Assembly: GCA_049841275.1 (NCBI GenBank)
Contig: JASGDN010000075.1
Span: forward strand, 1-64,000
Direction of reading: 5' to 3'
Length of the DNA: 64,000 bases
Source: JASGDN01 sp049841275
GTDB lineage: Bacteria > Chloroflexota > Chloroflexia > Thermomicrobiales > UBA6265
The first letter of the stretch is position 1, and each line of letters begins with the position of its first letter. Position numbers and translations under genes: made by a program. Below the pieces are notes generated by a model that did no database searches, had not been told where the DNA came from, and worked only from the letters and a program-made list of their open reading frames with translations. Below are positions 1 to 8,037 of the stretch, in pieces.

Positions 1-72
1 GTTCACGGGCATCGTCGGCAACAGCGGTTCAATGCGATTCCAGAGATCGTCCGGAAGCAGGGGCTTGCTCAT
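1..72 (-). CDS. IS5-type transposase, N-terminal fragment (runs off window)
   Basis: Read leftward from an ATG at 70-72, the 24 visible codons begin MSKPLLPDDLWNRIEPLLP. This matches the conserved opening of IS5-family transposases (DUF4096-type, with an LxDxxWxxIxPLLP pattern). The rest of the gene, including the DDE catalytic residues, lies left of the window. The fragment is too short to show whether the element is intact. It reads away from the sigma-factor gene to its right, whose start seems to be missing. Identification rests on this one motif, so the family call is good and the subgroup unknown. Confidence 0.75.
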   Translation of the reverse strand, partial: MSKPLLPDDLWNRIEPLLPTMPVN

Positions 73-128
73 GCCCCAGCATCCCGCATGGCCCATGCCA
101 TGGGAGGGTTCTGTTAGGCGCTCTTAGT
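73..128. mobile_element. probable terminal region of the IS element
   Basis: These bases lie between the transposase start and the point where sigma-factor coding sequence becomes recognisable. They contain the short nested ATGGC/GCCAT motifs around 88-104 and end in CTCTTAG at 122-128. An IS terminal inverted repeat would be expected here. I cannot define the exact end because the other end of the element is outside the window. The boundary is inferred from where sigma-like coding begins (about 129-141). Confidence 0.4.
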
Positions 129-224
129 CCGCGTGTCGAAGACACGATCCCCGACGACGAGGTCCTCCTTCAGCAGGTTCGTGACGGCGACGAACGTGCC
201 ATAGATGCCCTCTATCTTCGCTAC

Positions 225-731
225 GTGGGGCCACTCTGCGGCTTCTTCCACAAACGGGTGAACGATCTTGAACTTGCCGAGGACCTCACCAGCGAGACGC
301 TCGCCAGGGTCTTCCTGAATCTACCATCATTCACATCCGGATCACTCCGGGGATGGGTCTACACAGTCGCCCACCACGTCCTGGTCGATCACATTCGCCG
401 CGCTCATTCGACGATCCCCTTCGACGAGACAATCAGCGAGCATCCACCCTCATTCGATGAATGGTGCCTGGACGAGACGGCGCTCGACTACGCGACATGC
501 TGGGAAATACTGCGTTCCTTCGGCCAGCTCAGTCCCACATCGCGACGCATCCTGTGGCTCCAGGTCACTGGATATCGTCCGGCAGAGATCGCGGACATGC
601 TCCAACTGGACGATTCGGTCGTCCGAAGCCATTTGTACCGTGCGCGGTGCCGTCTTCGGAACGTCATACTATCAAGCGCTTGCGATCGGGGTGCTCGTCC
701 TCTGGACAACGTGCAGGAAGCACCACATTGA
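225..731 (+). CDS. ECF-type RNA polymerase sigma factor, probably 5'-truncated
   Basis: Sigma-70 ECF protein. Region 2 is seen in LAEDLTSETLARVF and the following GWVYTVAHHVLVDHIRR; region 4 is the C-terminal SPTSRRILWLQVTGYRPAEI followed by a helix-turn-helix. The first canonical start is GTG at 225, but that begins inside region 2. The same frame is open upstream, and from about 141 it encodes typical sigma N-terminal sequence (VLLQQVRDGDERAIDALYLRY) with no ATG, GTG or TTG. The homologous gene at 48360 has this segment. The original start was therefore probably removed by the adjacent IS element. The gene could be expressed from 225 as a shortened protein, or be dead. Confidence 0.75.
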   Translation: MGPLCGFFHKRVNDLELAEDLTSETLARVFLNLPSFTSGSLRGWVYTVAHHVLVDHIRRAHSTIPFDETISEHPPSFDEWCLDETALDYATCWEILRSFGQLSPTSRRILWLQVTGYRPAEIADMLQLDDSVVRSHLYRARCRLRNVILSSACDRGARPLDNVQEAPH

Positions 732-982
732 TGGCGGCGAGGGCCAAAACATCGGCACGGCAAGATCCGTTGTCTCTGCACCGCCAGCGTCGCCTGAACG
801 ACCTCGACTCGGACACCAAAACCGATGGAACGACGCGCATCGCTCCCGCTTTCCTCGCGCCATCCGCCACAACGTGTCAGCCGGCACGATTGACATCCGC
901 CCAACCGGATAAGCGATTCTCCGCATCGAGAATTTGGGTGCGCCCATCGCGATGGAACCTCTCCCCCACCGGCGATGTATAG
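731..982 (+). CDS. small ORF translationally coupled to the sigma gene, uncertain
   Basis: An 83-codon frame whose ATG at 731 overlaps the sigma stop as TGATG, the arrangement expected for translational coupling. The two other sigma genes in the window are also followed by an overlapping partner gene. The product is rich in Arg, Ser, Thr and Pro, has no membrane segment and resembles nothing I recognise. It could be a decayed partner gene or chance coding in high-GC DNA. It fills the otherwise empty stretch 732-1061. Confidence 0.25.
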   Translation: MAARAKTSARQDPLSLHRQRRLNDLDSDTKTDGTTRIAPAFLAPSATTCQPARLTSAQPDKRFSASRIWVRPSRWNLSPTGDV

Positions 983-1061
983 GAGGCAACGCTACCGTGG
1001 GCGTGGCGGGACGATGCAACCGGCCGTCAACGCGCCAATCACCCCTGCGAAAGGACACCGC

Positions 1062-1574
1062 ATGTTCCGCATCGTCGCGATCCTCATCTGCTCGCTGCTC
1101 GCCGCCCCGATCCCGGCCCCAGCATCCAGCCCGGCGACACCGGACGCAGATCCCGCCTGCCAACCATCGAAACCCAATGGCCGCGACGCGCCCGGCATGG
1201 ATTCGCCCGGCTCGTGGTACGGCGAGAACGGCCTCTACATCTCCCTGGGCCTCAATACAGACGGGAGCTACCGGGTTATCCACCAGCCCGGCCAGCGGGG
1301 TGCGTCAAACTGGGACAAGCAATTCTTCCGCAGCGATCTCCCGGAAGACATGACCGTCTCTCTCGCCTTCCTCGGCACCCGCACAATCACGGAAGCTCCG
1401 CGCATCATGTCCTATCCTTCCTACCACAACGGTCCATTCCTGAACTCGTCGCTCTGGTTCCCCAAACCGGGGTGCTGGCAGATCGCCCTCGCCACCCCCA
1501 CTTGCTCGCTCGATGTCATCCTATGGGTCGTCTTCCCCTATCCGGACGAAGGGACGCCCACACCCGCCGCGTGA
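1062..1574 (+). CDS. secreted protein of unknown function
   Basis: A 170-residue protein. The ATG at 1062 is chosen over an in-frame ATG at 975 because it follows a GAAAGGA ribosome-binding site (1049-1055) and starts directly with a signal peptide: MFRIV, a hydrophobic stretch to about residue 19, then APIPAPASSPATP. The mature part has two proline/glycine-rich segments and three Cys residues near positions 27, 143 and 152. The strings NGLYISLGLNTDGSY and PKPGCWQI suggest a beta-rich extracellular domain. No family recognised. It lies before a convergent gene with no hairpin between them. Confidence 0.6.
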   Translation: MFRIVAILICSLLAAPIPAPASSPATPDADPACQPSKPNGRDAPGMDSPGSWYGENGLYISLGLNTDGSYRVIHQPGQRGASNWDKQFFRSDLPEDMTVSLAFLGTRTITEAPRIMSYPSYHNGPFLNSSLWFPKPGCWQIALATPTCSLDVILWVVFPYPDEGTPTPAA

Positions 1575-1593
1575 CGGGCCATATGCCGTCCCG

Positions 1594-2265
1594 TCACGCG
1601 ATCAATCCCAGCGATGCCGCCGCCGCCGCCGCGAGGTAGATCCCCACCAGCGCCGCGACCCAGAGCATCGTCTCCGCCACCTGGCCCTCGACCCAGGCGA
1701 TGATCCGCTCCAGCCGGCGCCAGATCCGCGCGCCGAATATCGCCGCCAGCGCGATCAGCAGCACCGCGGGCAGGATCATCACGAGGCAATATCCCAGGAG
1801 CACCGCCAGTTTCACCGGCACGACGGCATCCAGCGAGGCAATCAGGCCGATCGCCGCCAGATATGGCAGCATCGTCGCCAGCTCGACTGCCACCGAGCCG
1901 GTTCCGAGCGCCACCATCGCCTTCGGGGAAAGCTGCGGCGGCACGTCCGGCCGTCGTCGCCCCGCTCCCGGCAGGTTGTTCGCAAAGATTCCATATGCCG
2001 CCAGCACGACCCCAAGCACCAGTTGCGCCCACTGGACCGGCGGTGCCTCCAGTACGCCGTCCACCCGATCCGCAATCACATGCGCGCCGAACAGCAGGGC
2101 AACACCAACCAGGAAATACAGTCCGGCCACCGTCCCGAGATAGACCGCCAGCGGCCGCGCCTGCACCTTACGCGAATGGACGACCAGCAAGAGGGGAACG
2201 ACCAGGGTGCCGATGCTCGTGCTGTCGACCAGCGCGAGCGCGACAAGCGAGACCAGCGTGCCCAT
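1594..2265 (-). CDS. GAP-family (Sap-like) integral membrane protein
   Basis: A 223-residue polytopic protein with about six hydrophobic segments: residues 3-30, 40-62, 82-97, 113-135, 143-172 and 195-222. Its opening, MGTLVSLVALALVDSTSIGT, is typical of the GAP/Sap (sulfolipid-addressing protein-like) family, in which members are thought to help export lipids or small molecules. The substrate cannot be read from sequence. The gene is divergent from a TetR regulator at 2367, and two palindromes lie in the 101-bp gap. The simplest reading is that this transporter is the regulator's target. Confidence 0.75.
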   Translation of the reverse strand: MGTLVSLVALALVDSTSIGTLVVPLLLVVHSRKVQARPLAVYLGTVAGLYFLVGVALLFGAHVIADRVDGVLEAPPVQWAQLVLGVVLAAYGIFANNLPGAGRRRPDVPPQLSPKAMVALGTGSVAVELATMLPYLAAIGLIASLDAVVPVKLAVLLGYCLVMILPAVLLIALAAIFGARIWRRLERIIAWVEGQVAETMLWVAALVGIYLAAAAAASLGLIA

Positions 2266-2291
2266 GACACCTCCTGACCCAAGGCACGAGA

Positions 2292-2305
2292 CATACGATC
2301 GTATG
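2292..2305. promoter_or_regulatory. palindromic operator O1 for the TetR regulator
   Basis: A perfect 14-bp palindrome, CATACGATCGTATG, 26 bp upstream of the GAP-family gene start. Its 14-bp core is repeated exactly in the second operator; the centres are 33 bp apart, about three helical turns. The placement between divergent transporter and regulator genes is the classic TetR-family autoregulatory layout. Confidence 0.8.
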
Positions 2306-2322
2306 ACATCGCCTCTTACAGT

Positions 2323-2340
2323 ATCATACGATCGTATGAT
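2323..2340. promoter_or_regulatory. palindromic operator O2 for the TetR regulator
   Basis: A perfect 18-bp palindrome, ATCATACGATCGTATGAT, containing the O1 core. It ends 26 bp before the TetR start codon, so both operators sit 26 bp from their nearest gene. Binding here would block the regulator's own promoter. Confidence 0.8.
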
Positions 2341-2366
2341 TCGTCGCGGACAGCAGGAGATCCCTC

Positions 2367-2999
2367 ATGGACGATGCTCCATATCGACGCGATCGACCGG
2401 CCATGACCGGCGTTCGCGCACACATCGCCGACGCGGCCATCCGCGTTATCGCGCGCGATGGCTTCGATGTCGTCAGCATCCGCACCGTCGCGAAGGAAGC
2501 CGGGATCGTCCACGGCACCGTCCAGTACTGGTTCCCCTCGCGGGATGCCCTGCTCGCCGGGGCGCTTCTGCGGTTCGCCCAGCGGCAGGAGCAACGCGTC
2601 GCGCAGGTCCTGACGAACCTTCCTCCCGATGCTGCTCCCGCCGTGCGCATGGTGCAGGCGTTGCGCGAATTGCTTCCGATCGATCCCATTCGCCGCGAGG
2701 AAGCCGCGCTCTGGGTCGCCATGAGTTCCGCCGCCTCGACCCGCCCGTCCCTCACGACCCCCTATCTGGCAGAACTGGCAGTGCTCCGCGACGCGATCCG
2801 AGCCGCACTCGACCGGGGCATCGCATCGGGACGAATCGATCTTCGCACCACCTCGGAGCAAGGTGCCTACCTGCTCTCCGCCCTCATCAACGGCCTGATG
2901 ATCGATGGCCTGAACGCCCCCGAAGGAGACCTGCCGCGACTCGAGGAATCGCTGGCCATCGGCGTCCGTATCGTGCTTGGCGTCGCCCCTCCGGCGTAG
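2367..2999 (+). CDS. TetR/AcrR-family transcriptional repressor
   Basis: A 210-residue regulator. The N-terminal helix-turn-helix spans about residues 16-60, with IRVIARDGFDVVSIRTVAKE and GIVHGTVQYWFPSRDALL, matching the TetR fold's third helix followed by YWFxS/N. The C-terminal ligand domain is all-helical and unlike well-known subfamilies. The ATG at 2367 follows AGGAGAT; a second ATG at 2403 could also serve. Two palindromes upstream (2292-2305 and 2323-2340) are the probable binding sites, giving control of itself and of the divergent GAP-family membrane protein. Confidence 0.85.
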   Translation: MDDAPYRRDRPAMTGVRAHIADAAIRVIARDGFDVVSIRTVAKEAGIVHGTVQYWFPSRDALLAGALLRFAQRQEQRVAQVLTNLPPDAAPAVRMVQALRELLPIDPIRREEAALWVAMSSAASTRPSLTTPYLAELAVLRDAIRAALDRGIASGRIDLRTTSEQGAYLLSALINGLMIDGLNAPEGDLPRLEESLAIGVRIVLGVAPPA

Positions 3000-3092
3000 A
3001 CCGGCGACTCGCCCGCAGTCGCGGCACGAACGATGCGATTACGCGCACCAATGACGTTATCAAGACTTGTTTCCAGATAGGGATAGGTCTTG

Positions 3093-3121
3093 TTGACATC
3101 TCTCCGGAAGCGTCGTAGGCT
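3093..3121 (+). promoter_or_regulatory. possible sigma-70 promoter in the 342-bp gap before the oxidoreductase operon
   Basis: TTGACA at 3093-3098 is followed after 17 bp by TAGGCT at 3116-3121. The -35 is consensus and the -10 is weak. It lies about 220 bp before the first gene of the two-gene oxidoreductase operon. The rest of 3000-3341 shows no coding sequence; a GGAGGT ribosome-binding site sits just before 3342. Confidence 0.3.
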
Positions 3122-3341
3122 CCCGCCATCGTTGGACGCTCCGGGTTTCCCCGTCGCCCAGGCTCCTTGTGGAGGTGGTTGCAGACCGTCCCACGCCCTC
3201 CCGTTTCATGCGTTCCGGTCCGCGACGCCCCCGTCCGGCCTCGCCCTCCGAGTTTCCTTCCTGTGTGTTCGTCACACCCTGTGACCCGAGCAACATCCAC
3301 CCGGATGCCGCTCCCGCCACACACCACGGAGGTACCTCTCG

Positions 3342-4286
3342 ATGACGGCACCACTTCACCCGGACGCCCCCGATCGGCACAATGGTGCGATCGCCGAACC
3401 GGCCTCCCTGCCCCCGGAATCCCCACCCGACTCGGCGATGCCAGCAGCCGCACCACTCCACCTCGTCAACCGGCGGCACCTGCTGGAGATGGGTGCCTTC
3501 ACCGGAGCCGCCGCCGGCATCGGCCTTGCCACCCACGCCCTCGGCCAGGAATCGACCCCCGAAGCCTCGCCCGAAGCCAGCCCCATGGCGGGCATGGGCG
3601 ACATGGACATGAGCCCGCAGCACGCGAACACCAACACCGGGTTCTCGTTCTTCGTCCCTGCCCAGATCTCCATCCTGCGTGCCGCCTGCAACCGCCTCAT
3701 CCCCACCGATGACAGCGGTCCCGGCGCCGAGGAAGCCGGCGTCGTCTACTTCATCGACCGCGAGATGGCCTCTCGCAAGAACTTCCGCGGTCCCCGCTAC
3801 GACCGCGGCCCCTTCGTCACCGGCGAGGCCACCCAGGGCGACCAGTCCGCAATGCCCCTGCCCGACCGCTTCCGCGTCGGTCTCCTCAGCATGGATGCCT
3901 ACGCGAAGTCGAAGTACGACGGCACCGGGTTCGCCGCCCTCACCACCGACCAGCAGGATCAGGTCCTGAAGGACATGAGCGGCGGGGACGTGGATGTCTT
4001 CGGCTCGATCTCGATCGACAAGGAGCCGCTCACGCCAATGGCTTCCGGCGGCCAGCCGGGCATCACGGCCCAGTCGTTCTTTTCGCTGCTGCTCTCCTAC
4101 ACCATGGCTGGCTTCTTCTCCGATCCCGTCCACGGCGGCAATCACGACATGGTCGGCTGGAAACTTATCGGCTTCCCCGGCGCCCATCTCAGCTGGGCCG
4201 ACCAGATCGAGAACTACAACAAGCCGTTCCAGGGCGATTACATCTCGCTTGGCCAGTATCAGCAGCAAGTCGGCGGGGAGTCGTAA
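3342..4286 (+). CDS. gluconate 2-dehydrogenase subunit 3-type protein, Tat-exported
   Basis: A 314-residue small subunit of a membrane/periplasmic flavoprotein dehydrogenase. A long n-region leads to a Tat signal (NRRHLLEMGAF, arginines at 44-45) and a hydrophobic stretch ending near residue 68. A linker rich in ATPEASPEASP and Met/His follows. The body contains LRAACNRLIPTDDSGPGAEEAGVVYFID, the hallmark of the gluconate 2-dehydrogenase subunit 3 family. It is 2 bp upstream of the GMC flavoprotein gene. In related enzymes this subunit carries the Tat signal and takes the leaderless catalytic subunit across the membrane. No cytochrome c subunit gene is adjacent. Confidence 0.85.
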   Translation: MTAPLHPDAPDRHNGAIAEPASLPPESPPDSAMPAAAPLHLVNRRHLLEMGAFTGAAAGIGLATHALGQESTPEASPEASPMAGMGDMDMSPQHANTNTGFSFFVPAQISILRAACNRLIPTDDSGPGAEEAGVVYFIDREMASRKNFRGPRYDRGPFVTGEATQGDQSAMPLPDRFRVGLLSMDAYAKSKYDGTGFAALTTDQQDQVLKDMSGGDVDVFGSISIDKEPLTPMASGGQPGITAQSFFSLLLSYTMAGFFSDPVHGGNHDMVGWKLIGFPGAHLSWADQIENYNKPFQGDYISLGQYQQQVGGES

Positions 4287-4288
4287 TC

Positions 4289-6052
4289 ATGGCTACCAAG
4301 CTTCCGCACACCGATGTCGTCTTCATCGGCTTCGGCATGGTCGGGTCGATCATCGCTGCCGAACTGGCAAAAAACACGAAACTGAAGATGGTCGCCCTCG
4401 AGCGTGGCCCCTACCGCGACACCTTCCCCGACTTCATCCAGGACCACTTCGACGAGTGGCGCTACGCCGTGCAGAGCGGCATGTTCATGGACCTTTCCAA
4501 GAACACCGTCAGCTTCCGCAATAGTGCCGATCAGGTCGCCGCCCCGATGCGCGAGTACGGCGCCTTCCTCCCCGGCAACGGCGTCGGCGGCGCGATGGTC
4601 CACTGGAACGGCCAGCTCTGGCGCTTCCTGGAGCATTTCTTCAATTACCGCACGCATCTGGAGGAACGCTACGGCAAGGATTTCCTGCCGAAGGACACCA
4701 CCATCCAGGATTGGCCGATGTCGTACGCCGACCTGGAACCCTTCTACACCCAGTTCGACGAGACCTTCGGCATCAGCGGCAAGGCAGGCAACCTGAAGGG
4801 CGATATCCAGGATGGTGGCAACCCCTTCGAAGGACCGCGCTCCAAGGAGTATCCCCAGGCCCCCGGCAAGATCCCGTACGGCTCCTCGCTCTTCGCGGAT
4901 GCCGCCAAGGAACTCGGCTACAAGCCCTTCCCCCAGCCGAATGGCAACAGCACCGGCGCGTACACGAATCCTTACGGCCTCAAGCTCGGCCCGTGTAACT
5001 ACTGTGGATTCTGCGAGCGCTTCGGCTGTCACACCGGCGCGAAGGCCAGCCCGATCCTGATGACCATTCCCTACGCGATGGCGAGTGGCAATCTCGAAAT
5101 CCGCCAGTTCTCGACCGTCTACCGCATCAACCACTCCGGCGGCAAGGCGACTTCGGTCACCTACTTCGACGCCAATGGGCTAGAAGTCGAGCAGCCGTGC
5201 GACCTCGTCGTACTCGGCGCCTTCACGCTGGAGAACAACCGCGTGATGATGCTCAGCCAGATCGGCGACATCTACGACCCGAAGACCGAGAAGGGCACCG
5301 TCGGCCGCAACTTCACCTATCAGGTGGGCGGCGCCGGCGCGACCGTCTGGTTCGAGGACAAGATCATGAACCGCTTCATGGGAAGCGGCTCCAGCGGCAT
5401 GTCGATCGACGAGTTCAATTCGGACAACTTCGACCATACCGGGCTCGGCTTCTTCGGCGGTGGCAACATCACCTGCAACGTGACCGGCGCCCGTCCGATT
5501 CTCAATAACGGCCCGCTGCCGCCGGACACGCCCACCTGGGGCAGCGAATGGAAGGCCGCGATCGCGAAGTGGTACAACCGCTCGGTCTCCGTCGGCATGC
5601 AGGGCGAATCGCCCGCCTACCGCCAGAACTACCTCGACCTCGACCCGACCTACAAGGACCAGTTCGGCGATCCCATCCTGCGCATGACCTACGACTTCAC
5701 GGACAACGAGCGCGCGATGGTGCACTGGGCGAACGAGAACGTCTTCCCCAAGATCGCCAAGCAACTCGGTGGCACGAAGTCGGTAGTCAATGCGGACATC
5801 AAGTCCTTCAATATCGTGCCCTACCAGAGCACCCACGTGCAGGGCGGCACGGTGACCGGCAGCGATCCCTCCAACTCGGTGGTCAACAAGTATTGCCAGT
5901 CGTGGGATGTGGACAACCTCTTCGTCGTGGGGGCGTCCAACTTCCCGCAACACGCCGGGTACAACCCGACCGGAACCGTTGGCGCACTCGCCTTCTGGAC
6001 GGCGGACGCCATCATCAGCAAGTACCTCCCGAAGCCAGGCTCCATCGCCTGA
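4289..6052 (+). CDS. GMC-type FAD-dependent oxidoreductase (dehydrogenase catalytic subunit)
   Basis: A 587-residue flavoprotein. The N-terminal dinucleotide fold is DVVFIGFGMVGSIIAAEL (GxGxxG-like, residues 14-19), and a second FAD-contact segment is PGNGVGGAMVHWNGQ. A Cys-rich loop, CNYCGFCERFGC, lies near residue 240. The C-terminal HAGYNPTGT (about 555) supplies the conserved His/Asn region of GMC enzymes. Such proteins oxidise sugar or polyol hydroxyls and pass electrons to the respiratory chain. It has no signal peptide; export is probably with the Tat-bearing subunit encoded just upstream. The substrate cannot be assigned. A hairpin follows at 6089. Confidence 0.88.
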   Translation: MATKLPHTDVVFIGFGMVGSIIAAELAKNTKLKMVALERGPYRDTFPDFIQDHFDEWRYAVQSGMFMDLSKNTVSFRNSADQVAAPMREYGAFLPGNGVGGAMVHWNGQLWRFLEHFFNYRTHLEERYGKDFLPKDTTIQDWPMSYADLEPFYTQFDETFGISGKAGNLKGDIQDGGNPFEGPRSKEYPQAPGKIPYGSSLFADAAKELGYKPFPQPNGNSTGAYTNPYGLKLGPCNYCGFCERFGCHTGAKASPILMTIPYAMASGNLEIRQFSTVYRINHSGGKATSVTYFDANGLEVEQPCDLVVLGAFTLENNRVMMLSQIGDIYDPKTEKGTVGRNFTYQVGGAGATVWFEDKIMNRFMGSGSSGMSIDEFNSDNFDHTGLGFFGGGNITCNVTGARPILNNGPLPPDTPTWGSEWKAAIAKWYNRSVSVGMQGESPAYRQNYLDLDPTYKDQFGDPILRMTYDFTDNERAMVHWANENVFPKIAKQLGGTKSVVNADIKSFNIVPYQSTHVQGGTVTGSDPSNSVVNKYCQSWDVDNLFVVGASNFPQHAGYNPTGTVGALAFWTADAIISKYLPKPGSIA

Positions 6053-6088
6053 TAGCGGCCAGGACGCCACTCCGAAAACCCACGGACG

Positions 6089-6122
6089 ACAGAAGGGGAG
6101 CGCAAACGCGCTCCCCTTCTGT
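6089..6122 (+). terminator. hairpin terminator after the GMC oxidoreductase
   Basis: A 15-bp perfect stem (6089-6103 with 6108-6122) around a 4-nt AAAC loop, 36 bp past the stop codon. No T tract follows. The same style is seen at most gene ends in this window. Confidence 0.75.
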
Positions 6123-6261
6123 CACTCCGCCGACACGTGACCCCATCGTAGTCCCGCCTGGACGGCCCCGAACACGGTTCGCGGACACCGGCTGTCCGGC
6201 CAACATCCTATTCTGGAACGAAGGGTCGGCAGGGGCTGGCCGAATATCGGAGGAGGACGGC

Positions 6262-6813
6262 ATGACCTCGGATCGCGCGCAAGTGGAAACACTGCTGGTT
6301 CTGATCGACCATTCTATGGAAGAAACCTCCGCCGAGTTCGGTTGGGATCACTGGCACTCGCTGGCCCGCAACCTCTCGACCGTCCGTCCCGAGGATTGGG
6401 ACGCGCTCCCCGTCGGCGGCGGTCGGACCATCCGCCAGTTGGTCCGCCACATTGGCCGCACCTATGCGATGTATGCGAACCACACCTTCGGCGACGGCAC
6501 GCGGGATTGGGAGGAAGACACTATCGACGGGATAGAACCCGGGACGACGCCAGGAGAACACGTCACCTGGTTGCGCACCTGCCATCGCACCTTCCGCGAC
6601 GAGGTAGCGAAGCTCACCGACGCCGATCTCCCGGTCATCCGCAAGGCGCCCTGGGGCGACGAGTACGAGACATACCGCCTGATCGAGATCCAGATCCAGC
6701 ACGCGCTCTACCATGTCGGTGAGATCAACCACATCCGGGCGCTGCTCCAGGGCAACGACGACTGGGACCACCAGGACATGGACCGCGAGGAAATCCCCGC
6801 CGCCACCGACTGA
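6262..6813 (+). CDS. DinB-family protein
   Basis: A 183-residue protein. The ATG at 6262 is chosen because GGAGGA (6250-6255) precedes it; longer in-frame versions run into the terminator. The four-helix DinB fold is suggested by TIRQLVRHIGRTYAMYANH near residue 55 and by EIQIQHALYHVGEINHIRALL near the end. These place three histidines (H61 region and the HALYHVGEINH cluster) where DinB proteins bind a metal. Members act as thiol transferases, isomerases or damage-induced proteins; the specific activity is unknown. It is 68 bp upstream of the dehydratase gene. Confidence 0.8.
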   Translation: MTSDRAQVETLLVLIDHSMEETSAEFGWDHWHSLARNLSTVRPEDWDALPVGGGRTIRQLVRHIGRTYAMYANHTFGDGTRDWEEDTIDGIEPGTTPGEHVTWLRTCHRTFRDEVAKLTDADLPVIRKAPWGDEYETYRLIEIQIQHALYHVGEINHIRALLQGNDDWDHQDMDREEIPAATD

Positions 6814-6881
6814 CAGGCCGATCCGATCCGGGTATTCTCCTCCCAGCATCGCCATACCGATCGATCCCGAGGAGCCCTCCC

Positions 6882-7865
6882 ATGACTGAGACCACGCCGA
6901 CCGTCGACCTGCCCGATTTCCGCGAGGTCCGCGCCGCCGCCGCGACCATCGACGGCAGCATTCACCACACGCCGGTCCTCACCTCCACCCGCGTGAACGC
7001 GAAGGCCGGTGCGCAGCTCTTCTTCAAGGCCGAAAACCTGCAACGGATGGGCGCCTTCAAGATCCGCGGCGCCTTCAACGCGCTCAGCCAGTTCGACGAC
7101 CGCCAGCGGGAAGGCGGCGTGGTCGCCTTCTCCTCCGGCAACCACGCCCAGGCAGTCGCCCTTGCCGCGCGCGACCTCGGCATTCCGGCGGTGATCGTGA
7201 TGCCGGAGGACGCCCCGGCCATGAAGATCGCCGCCACCAAGGGGTACGGCGCGGAGGTGGTGACCTTCAACCGCTACACCGAGGACCGCGAGGCGATCGG
7301 CCGCGCCATCGCCAATGAGCGTGGCATGACCCTCATCCCCCCCTACGATCACCCGGACGTGATCGCCGGACAGGGCACTGCCGTGCTGGAGCTGATCGAG
7401 GAGGTCGGGCACCTGGACGCGATCTTCGTTCCCCTCGGCGGCGGCGGCCTGCTCGCCGGGACGGCGCTTGCTACGAAGGCGTTGCTCCCCGACGCCGAGA
7501 TCTACGGCGTCGAACCAGAGGCCGGCAACGACGGCCAGCAATCCTTTCGCTCCGGCCAGATTGTGACGATCGGCGTCCCGCAGACCCTCGCCGACGGCGC
7601 ACAAACGCTCCACCTCGGCGAGATCACCTTCCCCATCATCCAGCAGACGGTGACCGACATCCTGACCGCGACAGACGATCAGCTCGTGGACGCCATGAAG
7701 ACCTTCGCCGCGACGATGAAGGTGATCGTGGAACCGACCGGTGCCCTCGGCTTCGCCGGGTTCCGCACCGTCCAGGAGCATTTCGCCGGGAAGCGCGTCG
7801 GGATCATCATCAGTGGTGGCAACGTCGATCTCGCCCGTTTCGTCGCCCTCGTCGGAGCAGAATAG
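6882..7865 (+). CDS. threonine/serine ammonia-lyase family PLP enzyme
   Basis: A 327-residue fold-type II pyridoxal-phosphate enzyme. The PLP lysine is K60 in GAFKIRGAFNA. The substrate loop is SSGNHAQAVA (about 82-91), and the phosphate-binding glycine loop is PLGGGGLLAG (about 184-193). The length matches catabolic threonine dehydratases without an ACT domain, so feedback inhibition by isoleucine is unlikely. Threo-3-hydroxyaspartate or serine/threonine racemase activities occur in the same family and cannot be excluded. Start chosen at the ATG after GAGGAGC. No operon partner is evident; the next gene begins after 172 bp. Confidence 0.85.
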   Translation: MTETTPTVDLPDFREVRAAAATIDGSIHHTPVLTSTRVNAKAGAQLFFKAENLQRMGAFKIRGAFNALSQFDDRQREGGVVAFSSGNHAQAVALAARDLGIPAVIVMPEDAPAMKIAATKGYGAEVVTFNRYTEDREAIGRAIANERGMTLIPPYDHPDVIAGQGTAVLELIEEVGHLDAIFVPLGGGGLLAGTALATKALLPDAEIYGVEPEAGNDGQQSFRSGQIVTIGVPQTLADGAQTLHLGEITFPIIQQTVTDILTATDDQLVDAMKTFAATMKVIVEPTGALGFAGFRTVQEHFAGKRVGIIISGGNVDLARFVALVGAE

Positions 7866-8037
7866 GTATTGTGAGCAGAGGCGCGATCCGCTGAATCAGC
7901 AATACCGCGTTATCAGTAAGTCCGAAGTGGCCAATGACGATGGACAGATCATCCACGCAGGAGTAGTTGGAGTTCATATTCCATCAAGGGTCAGCCGCGA
8001 TAGAGCGGACTGTCGCACGGTGGAAGGGCGGGAACAC

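Noticed and set aside
3060..4268. 402-codon minus-strand ORF over the gluconate-dehydrogenase subunit
   Set aside because: Antisense shadow of a gene with Tat signal and family motifs.
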